64,000 nucleotides of DNA. Origin: Wolfiporia cocos. Lineage: Eukaryota > Basidiomycota > Agaricomycetes > Polyporales > Phaeolaceae. Each line of letters starts with the position of its first letter. The stretch's first letter is position 1. Shown one piece after another: positions 1 through 8,641 of the stretch. The position numbers and the translations under genes are program-made. The stretch spans positions 124,001 to 188,000 of the forward strand of contig JACCLO010000005.1 of assembly GCA_029448655.1 (NCBI GenBank), in the 5' to 3' direction. The notes under the pieces were generated by a model. That model saw only the letters and a program-made list of their open reading frames with translations, was not told the DNA's origin and made no database searches.

Positions 1-3000
1 AGCTTGGATGCGTGGAATACGGGGTGATATTGACGATATTGTGACCCCATTGTTAATCTGAAGGTCACCGGCGATAAGATTTCTGCAATCTTGAAAGGGC
101 CGATATATCGTGGGGACAGACTCTTTTCAGATGTCTGGTAATCCTTAGTACTGAGTAGTACTTTATCACCGACGCGTAGATCGAGTTGTTTGTGTCCTCG
201 ATCGCTGTACCATTTCCATCGTTCAGAAGCTACTTGCATAGCGGCTTTCGCTTCTTGTTGTGCTTTCCATCGTTCGTGTGCGATGTTGTTTAAGTCAGGA
301 TTGACTGTGCGGGGGAGTTCCTGATCGCTAGGTCCAGCCAGGGGGTGTCTACCTAGTTCGACAAAGAAGGGCGAGTGCCTGGTAGTTTCCGACGCTACGT
401 TATTGTAAGCAAACTCTGCGGTCGGCAAGAGTCTACTCCGATTGTCTTTGCTATACGAATTGACGTAGCAGCGAAGGTACTGTTCCAGGGTTTGATTAAC
501 CCTCTCTGTCTGTCCATCGGTTTGCGGATGATAAGCTGTTGACATCGAATGTTCGATATTGAGGAATTGACAGAATTCCTTGAACAGCTTTGACGCGAAT
601 TGGACGCCTCTATCGCTAATGATCTGACGAGGCAGGCCGTGTAACGGGTAAACCCGTGTATACAAGATATCGGCCAAATCCTTTGTTCCAAACTTGGAAC
701 TGATTGGATAGAAATGCGCCCTCTTCGTTAGTCGGTCCACTACAACCATAATGGAATCGTAAGTCTTCTTGTTATCGATAGACTTTGGTAGATACATGAT
801 GAAGTCGATTGTAATGACTTCCCATGGCTGGGTTGGTACGGGATTAGGTTTAAGTAACCCGTACGGCTTCTCAGGTCGACTCTTCATCTTTTGACAGATG
901 TCGCATTCCTGAACGTACTTCTTAACGAACGTTGATATGCCTGGCCACCAGAAGTTACGAGTTACTAGTTCGTAGGTCTTCCAGCGTCCGAAGTGACCAG
1001 CGGTAACGTGGTCGTGGTGTGCGGCTACTACGCGTCGGCGTGTCTGCTCGACGTTAGGGACATAGACCTTGCCCTTGTGTAGTAGTAAGCCGTTCTCGTA
1101 GTTCCAGTCTTGGAGCTCTTTCTTGAATTCCCTTGGTCCCGATGAGAGAAGGGATTGATAGGACGAAGTTAGCTTATCGTCTTGTAATGCTAAGCGGATA
1201 GCCTCGAGTAAGGACTGGTTAGAGTCTTCGGCCAAAGACGTAGTTTCGTCAGAAGAGGTTTCCAGGGCCCGAATGGCGAATTCGGTCGCAAAAAATTCCG
1301 GTTTAAGGAGGATTTTATCCCTGTTATCGAGTTCCACCCCCTCTTCATGATCTGGCCTCCTGGACAGAGGATCCGCGGTAAGCATTGTCTTTCCGGGCTT
1401 GTGATACAACTTGAAGTTGAATCGAGTTAGGTATAATGCCCAACGTGCCTGTCGTCGTGTAAGCTTTTGCGCCGTCTTGAAGTATGTAAGATTTGCGTGA
1501 TCTGTCCATACTTCGAATACCTTAGGGTGCCCCTCGAGATAATGACGCCATTCTTCGAGTGAACGAATAATAGCAAGGAGTTCCTTGTCATATATCTCGT
1601 AGTTGCGTTCGGCTTCAGTCATAGACTTGCTATAGTAAGCAACAGGATGGTATAAACCATCCTTAGGGTCTAATTGTGAAAGGACTGAGCCGGTTGCGAA
1701 GTCGGAGGCATCGGACTCGATCCTGAAAGGCGAGTCTTGGTCTGGTATTCTAAGAATTGGCGCAGACGTAAAGGCCTTTTTCAGGTCCTCAAACGCCTGT
1801 TGCTCCTTCTCGCCCCAAGCCCATTTCTGGTTCTTGCGGGTGAGCTGTGTGAGTGGTTTGGCCTTGTAAGAAAAGTCCCTAATAAATCGCCTATAGAAAT
1901 TGGCGAAGCCTAAGAAGGCTTGGACTTCCTTAACCTTGGTTGGTTGAGGCCAATCAAGAACCCCTTCGTACTTCTTTGGGTCCATCGCAACGGAGTTATG
2001 GGAGATAATCATCCCCAAGTACTCGATGGACTTTTGTTCGAAGAAGCATTTCTCGGGTTTCGCATAGAGGTCGGAATCCTGAAGTCGCTGCAATACGGCT
2101 TTGACTAGTTTCCGATGCTCTTTGAGGTCGTTTCCGAAAATCAGAATATCGTCTAGGTAAACGATAACCTTTCCCGACTGAATGAAGTCAGAAAGGACGC
2201 TATTCATCATCGCTTGGAATGTGCCTGGCGCGTTACAAAAGCCAAAGTACATAACAGTAGCTTCATACAGCCCCCTATGGGTAATGAAGGCTGTCTTCCA
2301 CTCGTCCCCTTCCTTTATCCACACGTTGTTGTACCCCCAACGGAGGTCGATCTTGGTAAAGATTGATGCGGATGCGAGTTGATCTATCAACTCGGATATG
2401 CGAGGAATGGGATACTTGTTCTGTACTGTGATTTCGTTTAGCTTTCGATAGTCGACTACCATGCGCAGTGACCCGTCCTTCTTTGCTACAAAGAAAACGG
2501 GTGATGCTATCGGCGATTTAGATTCTCGGATGTAACCTTTACGAAGTTCTTCATCAATCCACTCGTCTAAGGAGTTTTGCTGAAGCTTAGACATTGGGTA
2601 ACGTTTTACGGGTTTCGGCAGTATTGCGCCTTCGACAAAGTCGATGGCGTGGTCATAGTCCTTGCGGACAGGCATCCGCTCTGAAGCCTTGTGACTGAAC
2701 ACTGTCGGACCAAACTCGTGATACTCTTTAGGGACTAACGATCTCCACTTTTCAGTTGAAGATGAGTCTAAGGATTCTTCATCCTTTTCGAGTATCTCTG
2801 CTACAAGTTGAGCTAGAGTTTTGTTGTCTTCGTTATCTAGCTGCGATAGCCAGTTAACGAAGGGGTTGTCGGAATCTCCGTCTCCTAGTGTGTCCAAAGG
2901 GAGATCCCATATACTGACCACTTCGTCAGGGAGTTCATCTGCCTCCTCCTCCGACGGTTTGGCGGGCCTTTGCCTTTTAGCAGCATGTATACATTTTCCT

Positions 3001-3443
3001 TCTTTTGTGCACCGGTCATAAGATATCGTTCCTGCACTCCAATCGAAGTGCGGGTTATGACGTGTGAACCATTCGTACCCTAGTATAAGATCTTGACCAC
3101 TTAGTTTAGTTACGGCGAGACCGATAGTCTCCTTATGAATGCCGTGGACCATAAAGGCCTTAACTAAGGTGTCGATCTTTCCTGCTTTGTTGTAGGTGCC
3201 GTCTGCATTATGTACGTTAATGACGGGGCGAAGCGGTTGGGTTAACAGGTTGTGGGTGGTGACGAAGTCGGAATTAATGACGCTTATTTGAGCGCCACTA
3301 TCTACAAGCGCTGTAGCCTGTACTTTCTTTCCATATACCCAGAGATCCACGCTAATCTTGAAGGATGTAGCAGGGTCGCGCGATTGATTGTGATAAATAT
3401 TATTGATCTCTGCAGTGGGTATAATACAACTACGCTCGGTCAT
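1..3443 (-). CDS. pol: Element 1 Pol polyprotein (protease, RT, RNase H, integrase), partial
   Basis: The frame is open from the first ATG (3443) to the left edge, about 1147 codons, and runs upstream into gag in the -1 frame. It opens with a retropepsin domain (ALVDSGAQISVIN, about residues 45-57). RT follows, with motif YLDDILIF at about 2159-2136 and upstream blocks such as SPIASPVFF. RNase H and integrase come next: FWWPGI followed by CDICQ (tgc at 905) is the end of the HHCC zinc-binding module. Just before the edge the tether GSQYRQYHPVFHASKL is in frame. RT, protease and zinc-module codons were checked to be in one frame. A chromodomain, if any, would lie outside the window. No dUTPase domain separates protease from RT, unlike element 2. 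Expression is probably by -1 frameshifting from gag. Confidence 0.92.
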   Translation of the reverse strand, partial: MTERSCIIPTAEINNIYHNQSRDPATSFKISVDLWVYGKKVQATALVDSGAQISVINSDFVTTHNLLTQPLRPVINVHNADGTYNKAGKIDTLVKAFMVHGIHKETIGLAVTKLSGQDLILGYEWFTRHNPHFDWSAGTISYDRCTKEGKCIHAAKRQRPAKPSEEEADELPDEVVSIWDLPLDTLGDGDSDNPFVNWLSQLDNEDNKTLAQLVAEILEKDEESLDSSSTEKWRSLVPKEYHEFGPTVFSHKASERMPVRKDYDHAIDFVEGAILPKPVKRYPMSKLQQNSLDEWIDEELRKGYIRESKSPIASPVFFVAKKDGSLRMVVDYRKLNEITVQNKYPIPRISELIDQLASASIFTKIDLRWGYNNVWIKEGDEWKTAFITHRGLYEATVMYFGFCNAPGTFQAMMNSVLSDFIQSGKVIVYLDDILIFGNDLKEHRKLVKAVLQRLQDSDLYAKPEKCFFEQKSIEYLGMIISHNSVAMDPKKYEGVLDWPQPTKVKEVQAFLGFANFYRRFIRDFSYKAKPLTQLTRKNQKWAWGEKEQQAFEDLKKAFTSAPILRIPDQDSPFRIESDASDFATGSVLSQLDPKDGLYHPVAYYSKSMTEAERNYEIYDKELLAIIRSLEEWRHYLEGHPKVFEVWTDHANLTYFKTAQKLTRRQARWALYLTRFNFKLYHKPGKTMLTADPLSRRPDHEEGVELDNRDKILLKPEFFATEFAIRALETSSDETTSLAEDSNQSLLEAIRLALQDDKLTSSYQSLLSSGPREFKKELQDWNYENGLLLHKGKVYVPNVEQTRRRVVAAHHDHVTAGHFGRWKTYELVTRNFWWPGISTFVKKYVQECDICQKMKSRPEKPYGLLKPNPVPTQPWEVITIDFIMYLPKSIDNKKTYDSIMVVVDRLTKRAHFYPISSKFGTKDLADILYTRVYPLHGLPRQIISDRGVQFASKLFKEFCQFLNIEHSMSTAYHPQTDGQTERVNQTLEQYLRCYVNSYSKDNRSRLLPTAEFAYNNVASETTRHSPFFVELGRHPLAGPSDQELPRTVNPDLNNIAHERWKAQQEAKAAMQVASERWKWYSDRGHKQLDLRVGDKVLLSTKDYQTSEKSLSPRYIGPFKIAEILSPVTFRLTMGSQYRQYHPVFHASK

Positions 3444-3460
3444 CGTACATGGACAGGCCG

Positions 3461-5359
3461 TCACATACGATCGTAGTAAAAATCCGAAGTATATTTTTTC
3501 TTTAAGAGCCGCTTCGGCGGCTCCGAGAGGGTGGACTGGTGAACGATAACACCAGTTGTGTCGGGGACGGTGTCCTTATCGGCGTCCGAGTCCATCGCCG
3601 CGACCTCCTCAATGTGCGCGCGGGTGAGTGTTCCCACGGTGGATGTGGTGGCACTCTGCCCCTCGTCGTTGTCCTCCTCGTCCGTCTCATATCTTTCAAT
3701 GATTCGAACGAATCGGCGCTTTTTGCCGTCGTTAGCAGGTGCCGGCCTACTCGACGTTGATGATGTGTTTGATGACGACCCGGCTGTCGTCTTGGGCGCG
3801 GAAGGGGCGGTTCCCTTCGGCTGGCCTTTCCATCGGCAGTCGGTCCAACCGGTTGTACAGTTGTCGCGACCGCACTGGGCGCACTTGTGGGGTGGCGAGA
3901 CGAGTAACATCTTCCCGCCTGACCCCTTGATCCAAGTGGCGTCCGGCCTAGCGTTGTCGGGCAACTTCTGCCCTGCCTTCTTCGCCTTGTTGCCCCCACC
4001 GCTGGTGGTCTTTTCAGATCCGCTGGTTTGGGACGTAGTGATAGTGGCGGCCTTCTTGCCGCCCGAGCTAACCTCTGCCTTCTTCGTCTCCTTCTTCCCG
4101 TCTTCGAAGATACTCTCGGTAATTGCGTCGGGGTACGCGTCCTTGTAGAACTCGATAGCCATATCGAGATATTTTTCCCACTCGGTGGGTGCGGGGTGCT
4201 TGATGATCTTCAGCATCGAGAAGCCATTGCGTACCTTTTCGGGTAACGCGTCCTTGAGCTCCTCCAGCACCGTCGAGTTCTCGGACTTCGCCGCTTTGAC
4301 AAGTTGGCGAAGTCTTTCCGCGTACGTAAAGAAGTTGGCTTTCGCCTTCTTCTTTCCCTCGTCGCCGAAATACCCTTTGATCTCCTTTCGGGCCACCTCC
4401 TGGTCCGTCTTCTTCCCGTAGACGCGCTCCATGTCGTCTTCGAACTCCTTCCACGTTCCTAGGGACTTCGTTACGTCTACCGAATCCCTAATCCTCTTTT
4501 CCTGGTATTGGAACGCCGACCCTGATAGACGCTGCAGGGCTTCGACGATCTGCTCCCGCTCCTGGTAGATTCTTGCTACCGAGAAGTACATGATGCACTT
4601 CTGGAGCCATTCCTTCACCGGGATCTTAGATCCATCGCCGGAGAAGGTTGGTGGGGGCGTCGCCTTGGGGCGCAGAGGTGCTACTCCAGCAGGAGCAGCG
4701 GTGGTGGTGGAAGCGGAGGCGGCTGTCGTCGTGGCAGCGGCCTCGAGTTTGGCGAGGCGATCGGCGAGATCGCGCGTGGTCGTGGACTCCAATTTTCGGA
4801 GTCTGGTGAGGGCGGAGTCGAGGTCGTCACGGGTCGACTTGACCCGGTTTTCCGATGCTGCCAGGCGCGCCTCCAGGAATTTGGTATACTGGCGGTGTTC
4901 GTCTGCCCTGTGAAGGACGAGACGCAGCCTGGAGTCGAGAGCATAACGGAATCGACGAAGTTCCTCGTCTGTGTACCTCGCGGCGACGTTCGCGTTCTCG
5001 TTCATGAAGTTCAGACATAATTGGAATGTCTGTCGGAGAGCGGCGTGCTCTGCTTCGGGGATAGACTCGTACACGTCCTCGGCCACCTCGAATTCCTCCC
5101 TGACGGGTAGGACTTCCTGACTCTCAAACTCTAAGGCCGTGTACTCGCCGAAAATCGGCGGTAACTGCTCGTTCCCGACTACGGGGCCCGAGAAGTGGGA
5201 CGGCCAGAGCTCTGATGGGGGGAGTCTGGGTCGAGGGGCTGCGCGGGGAGCGGGCGTGCGTGGTGCACGCGAGACGGGTGTGGGAGAGGTGGTTCGCTCC
5301 GGGGTGTGCACGGGTGTGTTGACCGCGGTGCGGGAGCCAGATGCTTCGGGTTGCGACAT
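3461..5359 (-). CDS. gag: Element 1 Gag-like capsid protein
   Basis: The frame is open from further upstream, but the first ATG is at 5359 (MSQPEASGS), giving about 632 residues. The N-terminal part is rich in Pro and Ser. A heptad-rich helical region follows (ENRVKSTRDDLDSALTRLRKLE). The central Gag domain contains PPTFSGDGSKIPVKEWLQK and a helical capsid-like block. The C-terminal part is basic and low complexity, with one cysteine cluster, CAQCGRDNC followed by a fourth Cys, instead of a classical CCHC knuckle. The TGA stop lies 17 nt before the pol ATG, and pol is in the -1 frame. It should form the virus-like particle that carries element RNA. Identification rests on position, the Gag-like core and linkage to pol. 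Confidence 0.82.
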   Translation of the reverse strand: MSQPEASGSRTAVNTPVHTPERTTSPTPVSRAPRTPAPRAAPRPRLPPSELWPSHFSGPVVGNEQLPPIFGEYTALEFESQEVLPVREEFEVAEDVYESIPEAEHAALRQTFQLCLNFMNENANVAARYTDEELRRFRYALDSRLRLVLHRADEHRQYTKFLEARLAASENRVKSTRDDLDSALTRLRKLESTTTRDLADRLAKLEAAATTTAASASTTTAAPAGVAPLRPKATPPPTFSGDGSKIPVKEWLQKCIMYFSVARIYQEREQIVEALQRLSGSAFQYQEKRIRDSVDVTKSLGTWKEFEDDMERVYGKKTDQEVARKEIKGYFGDEGKKKAKANFFTYAERLRQLVKAAKSENSTVLEELKDALPEKVRNGFSMLKIIKHPAPTEWEKYLDMAIEFYKDAYPDAITESIFEDGKKETKKAEVSSGGKKAATITTSQTSGSEKTTSGGGNKAKKAGQKLPDNARPDATWIKGSGGKMLLVSPPHKCAQCGRDNCTTGWTDCRWKGQPKGTAPSAPKTTAGSSSNTSSTSSRPAPANDGKKRRFVRIIERYETDEEDNDEGQSATTSTVGTLTRAHIEEVAAMDSDADKDTVPDTTGVIVHQSTLSEPPKRLLKKKYTSDFYYDRM

Positions 5360-5554
5360 TGCTAAAAACCTGGTAAGCACTTGTTTGATAAAGCGCGGGA
5401 AAATCCTGTAAAAGGAGGAGAACCAAGCAAAAAAAGGTACGTAATTACTAAAATTATCTACTGCCTTGTGTTGTGCCTTTCTTGAGCGCGAGCTTGAAGT
5501 CACACGATAAGAAGCATTAAAGCAAGACCCCTTTTCAGGTGGTCTGCGAGGGTT

Positions 5555-6457
5555 TTACATTTGGTGGACCGGGAACCATACATTGAGGGCATTGAGGCCC
5601 CGTATTATACGTTGTATGTGCTCCCTATCTACGCTAGGATATCCAGTCATGAAGTTCCCTATGATCTTACAGTTCTTAACTAACAAGCGCATCTGCTTGT
5701 TATCGATCCGATCCATAAGGACCGCCTCGATGAAACCCTTGCATACTGTCTGGAGGTCCCGTATGAGGTTGGTTACCTCGTATGTGGGATGACCGTTGCA
5801 GAGGTCGGCGTTCGCCACGATGCATGCGTACACCGGGGAAAGTACCTTAGCGGTCTCCAGTAGCGTGGGTATCACCTTGGCACCCCAATCGAACTTCTTC
5901 TCCGTACAGGAGATGTCGAAGACGTTGAAGTCTCGAGGGATGTCGTAGAGGCGTCTTTCAGCCCACTCGGCCCGCGGCAAGCGGACGAGGTCGACGATCT
6001 TCTGAAGTTCGTCGGGCGTGAGGATTCGGTTCATAAGCGACTGGTCGGGGGGCGGAGGCGCGCGTTGGGCGCGGGAAGCGGCGTCGGCCTCGACATGGCG
6101 AGCTACTTCGGCTTCTTCCTCTAAGCGTCGCTCGTGGGCGCGCTTAGCAGAAAGGGCCGCGTACTCTCGCATGGCCTTGGCTTCTTCCTCCGCGATCTGC
6201 TGGTTCCTTGTTTTGATGGCTACGGGGCCGAGGCGAGGCCCGTGGTACTTGGGCTTCCGGATGAGGTCTTCCACCTCCTTCCGGCTCTTGGACGGAATGT
6301 CCCAGAGCTCCGGTTTGCCGTTGGCCGCGTTGGTAACGACCATCTTGTCCGGCATCTTGCCGGTGTCACCCTTCTGCTTCTGCTTCTTGACGATCGGACC
6401 GGCCCTCAGGCGGGCCTCGACCATCTTGATGGACTTCTCTTGACGCTCGGCAGGCAT
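5555..6457 (-). CDS. Extra ORF upstream of gag in element 1, function unknown
   Basis: An ATG at 6457 opens 300 codons on the same strand as gag and pol, ending 195 nt before the gag ATG. I do not recognise a family. Residues 1-80 are basic (VKKQKQKG, SKSRKEVEDLIRKPKYHGPR). Residues 80-135 form a strongly charged Ala/Glu/Arg stretch that looks like a coiled coil (QQIAEEEAKAMREYAALSAK). The C-terminal 150 residues look like a folded alpha-helical domain (LPRAEWAERRLYDIPRDFNV, KVIPTLLETAKVLSPVYACI, IIGNFMTGYPSVDREHIQRI). No catalytic motif, signal peptide or membrane segment is visible. It could be a second structural protein, an RNA-binding accessory, or a captured host domain. A TATA-like AT-rich stretch (about 6496-6505) lies roughly 40 nt before its ATG. 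Confidence 0.7.
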   Translation of the reverse strand: MPAERQEKSIKMVEARLRAGPIVKKQKQKGDTGKMPDKMVVTNAANGKPELWDIPSKSRKEVEDLIRKPKYHGPRLGPVAIKTRNQQIAEEEAKAMREYAALSAKRAHERRLEEEAEVARHVEADAASRAQRAPPPPDQSLMNRILTPDELQKIVDLVRLPRAEWAERRLYDIPRDFNVFDISCTEKKFDWGAKVIPTLLETAKVLSPVYACIVANADLCNGHPTYEVTNLIRDLQTVCKGFIEAVLMDRIDNKQMRLLVKNCKIIGNFMTGYPSVDREHIQRIIRGLNALNVWFPVHQM

Positions 6458-7062
6458 GGCTATGTAACTACGTGAGAAAGCTTGTACTACAACTATATAT
6501 AAAAGTCCGGGAACGGCCGTTCTTGATGCGGTAAGGTGTCATGTCGGTGAGTCGACGACGGCGTGCATCTCTCTCATACACGTCCGGAGTGGAAGATACA
6601 ACGGGTCCCGCTTCCCTTGCGGTCCCGGTAACAGGCCAGATTAGGGTATTACACCCATGGTGGCTAGCCGCAGCACTCCCAAACGTCCACCGCAGGCAAG
6701 CTAGCCGCCGCTAAGAAGCGGTGACCGGGAGATCCCGTTAAGGTTCAATCCCATGTGGTCATTAGGCCGGCAAGCCGGGTTTTAGTCTGGTTCCCGAAGG
6801 AACGAGGCTGTGTCCTTACGTCTGGACAATAAACGTGTTACTGAGTAACGGGGATAGGTCTGGGACATCGCCCATGTCTAATCCACCGCCGCCGTTCACA
6901 TTAACGGTCCTTTGCAGGTACCGCTAATAACCTATTGAATGGCTGGTCGTCGCCATGTATCCCCCAGATCCCAATACAAAAACTACCTGTAAAGGGATAG
7001 ACACCAAACCGCCGGCCTAGAAACACAAATCCCCAGGGCCAAAAGGCCGGGGGGCGATGAAA
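6458..7062 (-). other. Element 1 untranslated leader
   Basis: About 600 nt lie between the primer-binding site and the upstream ORF, with no convincing coding frame. The GC-rich part (6600-7040) has several short inverted repeats such as GGCCGG/CCGGCC and is a candidate for packaging or translation-control structure. That role is inferred from position only. Confidence 0.5.
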
Positions 7063-7073
7063 AGAATAGTTCT
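7063..7073 (-). promoter_or_regulatory. Self-primer-type primer-binding site of element 1
   Basis: In element sense the PBS reads AGAACTATTCT and starts 2 nt inside the 5' LTR. It is the exact reverse complement of AGAATAGTTCT in the LTR (7193 to 7183), 34 nt downstream of the LTR TATA box. This matches Tf1/sushi-type priming, in which the first about 11 nt of the transcript fold back on the PBS. No tRNA-type TGG start is present at this position. Confidence 0.75.
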
Positions 7074-7075
7074 AA

Positions 7076-7677
7076 TGACGCAGACACTCACTAAGACTGA
7101 ATATAAGTTGAGGGGCGGTGTCGATAGTGGTGAGAGGTATAAGTCAAGCAGTTGGTAAGTGACAACTAGTTGATTGTCGAGGAGAACTATTCTGAGTCTA
7201 CAACGTACTCAGAGGCTAGCTTATATACATGAAGGGTAAGACCCGTAACACCGTAGGTAAGACTAGAGATACCGCAGGGCGTAGGGTTATGTACCGGTAA
7301 TGGTACGACCCGAAGCTTGTGATAGTTCCTAAGGTCGCTGACTGAGCATAAGGCTACAGCATGTGACGTGAGTTAGACCGCTGACTGAGCGAGAGGCAGC
7401 GGCAGGTGACGTGAGTCACTAGAAAGCCATGTGACGTGTGGCAACGTATGTTGTGAACTCTTTGTAGGGTCACGTGCAGGAAAGATAAGATAGGTCTACA
7501 GATAAGACGAGGCGCCGTGATAGGCGCTGAGCTAACGTGCACAAGAGATAAGATAAGAGTTATCTACGAGGGTGAGATAAGGGTGAGACATAATGTGATA
7601 CGGAAAGCGAGTAGAACGAGCTGTAGAAAATCAGAGAAAATAGGGAAAAATAGGGAAAAATAAGAGAAACCGTGACA
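7076..7677 (-). repeat. 5' LTR of element 1 (602 bp)
   Basis: In element sense the LTR begins TGTCACGGTTTCTC and ends GTCTGCGTCA, with TG..CA ends as usual for Ty3/Gypsy. The inner boundary is fixed by the adjacent self-complementary PBS. The outer boundary is inferred from the CCGTGACA terminus, which also ends the LTRs of the small element at 61802-63704. The partner LTR is outside the window, so the outer end is less certain. Confidence 0.7.
7220..7227 (-). promoter_or_regulatory. TATA box in LTR of element 1
   Basis: TATATAAG in element sense, starting at 7227. It lies 34 nt before the first base of the putative self-primer (7193), a plausible TATA-to-start distance. A short CTCTGAGT..ACTCAGA inverted repeat follows and may sit at the 5' end of the transcript. 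Confidence 0.65.
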
Positions 7678-7744
7678 CTCGGTATCGTTGTCGCTTTGCT
7701 TGTAGAATCTGTAACCGGCACGCATGCCTTGCAGGCGCTGGGTG

Positions 7745-8166
7745 TGGGAATTCACCCCTGTGGCATTGGGGTGCAAATACCTGTGGCACAGGGTACAGAC
7801 CCCTGTGGTGTGGAGTATTTATATTACAAAATCCCCATGCCACAGGACGCAAATCCCTGTGGCATGGGGCACAAATCCCCGTGGCATGGGGCACAAACCC
7901 CCATGGCATGGGCCAAAAATCCCCGTGGTGTAGGGCACGAATCCCCGTGGCACGGGGTACAAATTCCCGTGGTGTGGGGTATTTACATTACAAAATCCCC
8001 ATGCCACAGGACACAAATCCCTGTGGCATGGGCCACAAACCCCCATGGAATCGGCCACGAATCCCCGTGGTGTGGGGCACGAATCCCCGTGGCATGGGGC
8101 ACGAATCCCCATGGCATGGGGCACGAATCCCCGTGGCATGGGGCACGAATCCCCGTGGTGCGGGGC
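7745..8166. repeat. 22-bp minisatellite with higher-order 164-bp period
   Basis: Degenerate copies of a 22-bp unit (about GAATCCCCGTGGCATGGGGCAC) are arrayed head to tail. Each unit contains the imperfect palindrome CCCCRTGGCATGGGG. A longer block containing ATTACAAAATCCCCATGCC occurs twice, about 164 bp apart (near 7823 and 7987). The flanks carry a related pair of sequences (CCTTGCAGG..GGGAATYCACC at about 7727 and 8186). Open reading frames across it on both strands follow from the stop-free unit and are not credible genes. Confidence 0.9.
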
Positions 8167-8394
8167 AGGAACAGCGCGCGCGCCTTGCAGGTGCCGGGCG
8201 TGGGAATCCACCGGCCAACTCCGCGGATGGCAGGCGCCCTATCTAATGGGAGGAGGATCAACGACGCGCATGGACGCCACGCGGAAAACGTGGCGTCCAT
8301 GTGCGCAAAATGCGAGCGACACGCGAGCGACACGCTAGCGGCACGCGAGCGCCTACGGCGCGAGCTCCCCTTACTTTATGGATAGTACAGTCTA

Positions 8395-8641
8395 TAATGC
8401 ATCACATGTATATAAGCTAGAACGTCTGAGGCATACTCCTCAGACTTCTCAATCTAACTCTGGGGCTTATGCCTCCTTACTTTTTAACTCCTCTGCTGCC
8501 TGTGTTATGGCCTGTCTACTAGTCTATTGAAGCACCTCAACAACGACTTAGGCATGGTGGCCCTTCGTCGACTACGTCTTGGGAGTTAGGCTAGGGGAGA
8601 TAGGGCATGAGCGGTGGTGGATGACACAGGTCTGTGTCAGG
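8395..8641 (+). repeat. LTR-like remnant
   Basis: The 16-mer CATGTATATAAGCTAG (about 8405-8420) is identical to the TATA region of the element 1 LTR in inverse orientation. It is followed by a perfect CTGAGG..CCTCAG hairpin, like that after the TATA box of the solo LTR at 14487. The segment ends near GTCTGTGTCA, which also resembles the solo LTR terminus. No matching left end or target duplication was found, so this is probably a truncated solo LTR. Confidence 0.4.

Larger units (their letters stand above)
1..7677 (-). mobile_element. Ty3/Gypsy LTR retrotransposon, element 1 (3' end outside window)
   Basis: Read on the minus strand the order is 5' LTR (7677 to 7076), primer-binding site, leader of about 600 nt, upstream ORF (6457 to 5555), gag (5359 to 3461) and pol (3443 to the left edge). 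Pol order is protease, RT, RNase H, integrase, which defines Ty3/Gypsy. The pol frame has no stop in the window, so this copy may be intact. The 3' LTR and one target-site copy lie to the left, so insertion age and TSD cannot be checked. The inferred TSD at the right end would be CTCGG (7678-7682). The extra ORF before gag is unusual for the group. Confidence 0.9.

Noticed and set aside
3558..4148. Plus-strand frame of 196 codons opposite gag of element 1
   Set aside because: Shadow of the GC-rich gag frame; composition and lack of context argue against a gene.
6680..6790. GGTTCAATCCC (about 6744) as a tRNA B box
   Set aside because: It lies in the leader of element 1; no matching A box at the right distance and no acceptor stem, so not a tRNA gene.
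7672..8385. Long open frames on both strands (up to 237 codons) across the minisatellite
   Set aside because: They are read through a stop-free 22-bp tandem repeat in every frame, giving the same peptide repeat permuted. No start context or family.
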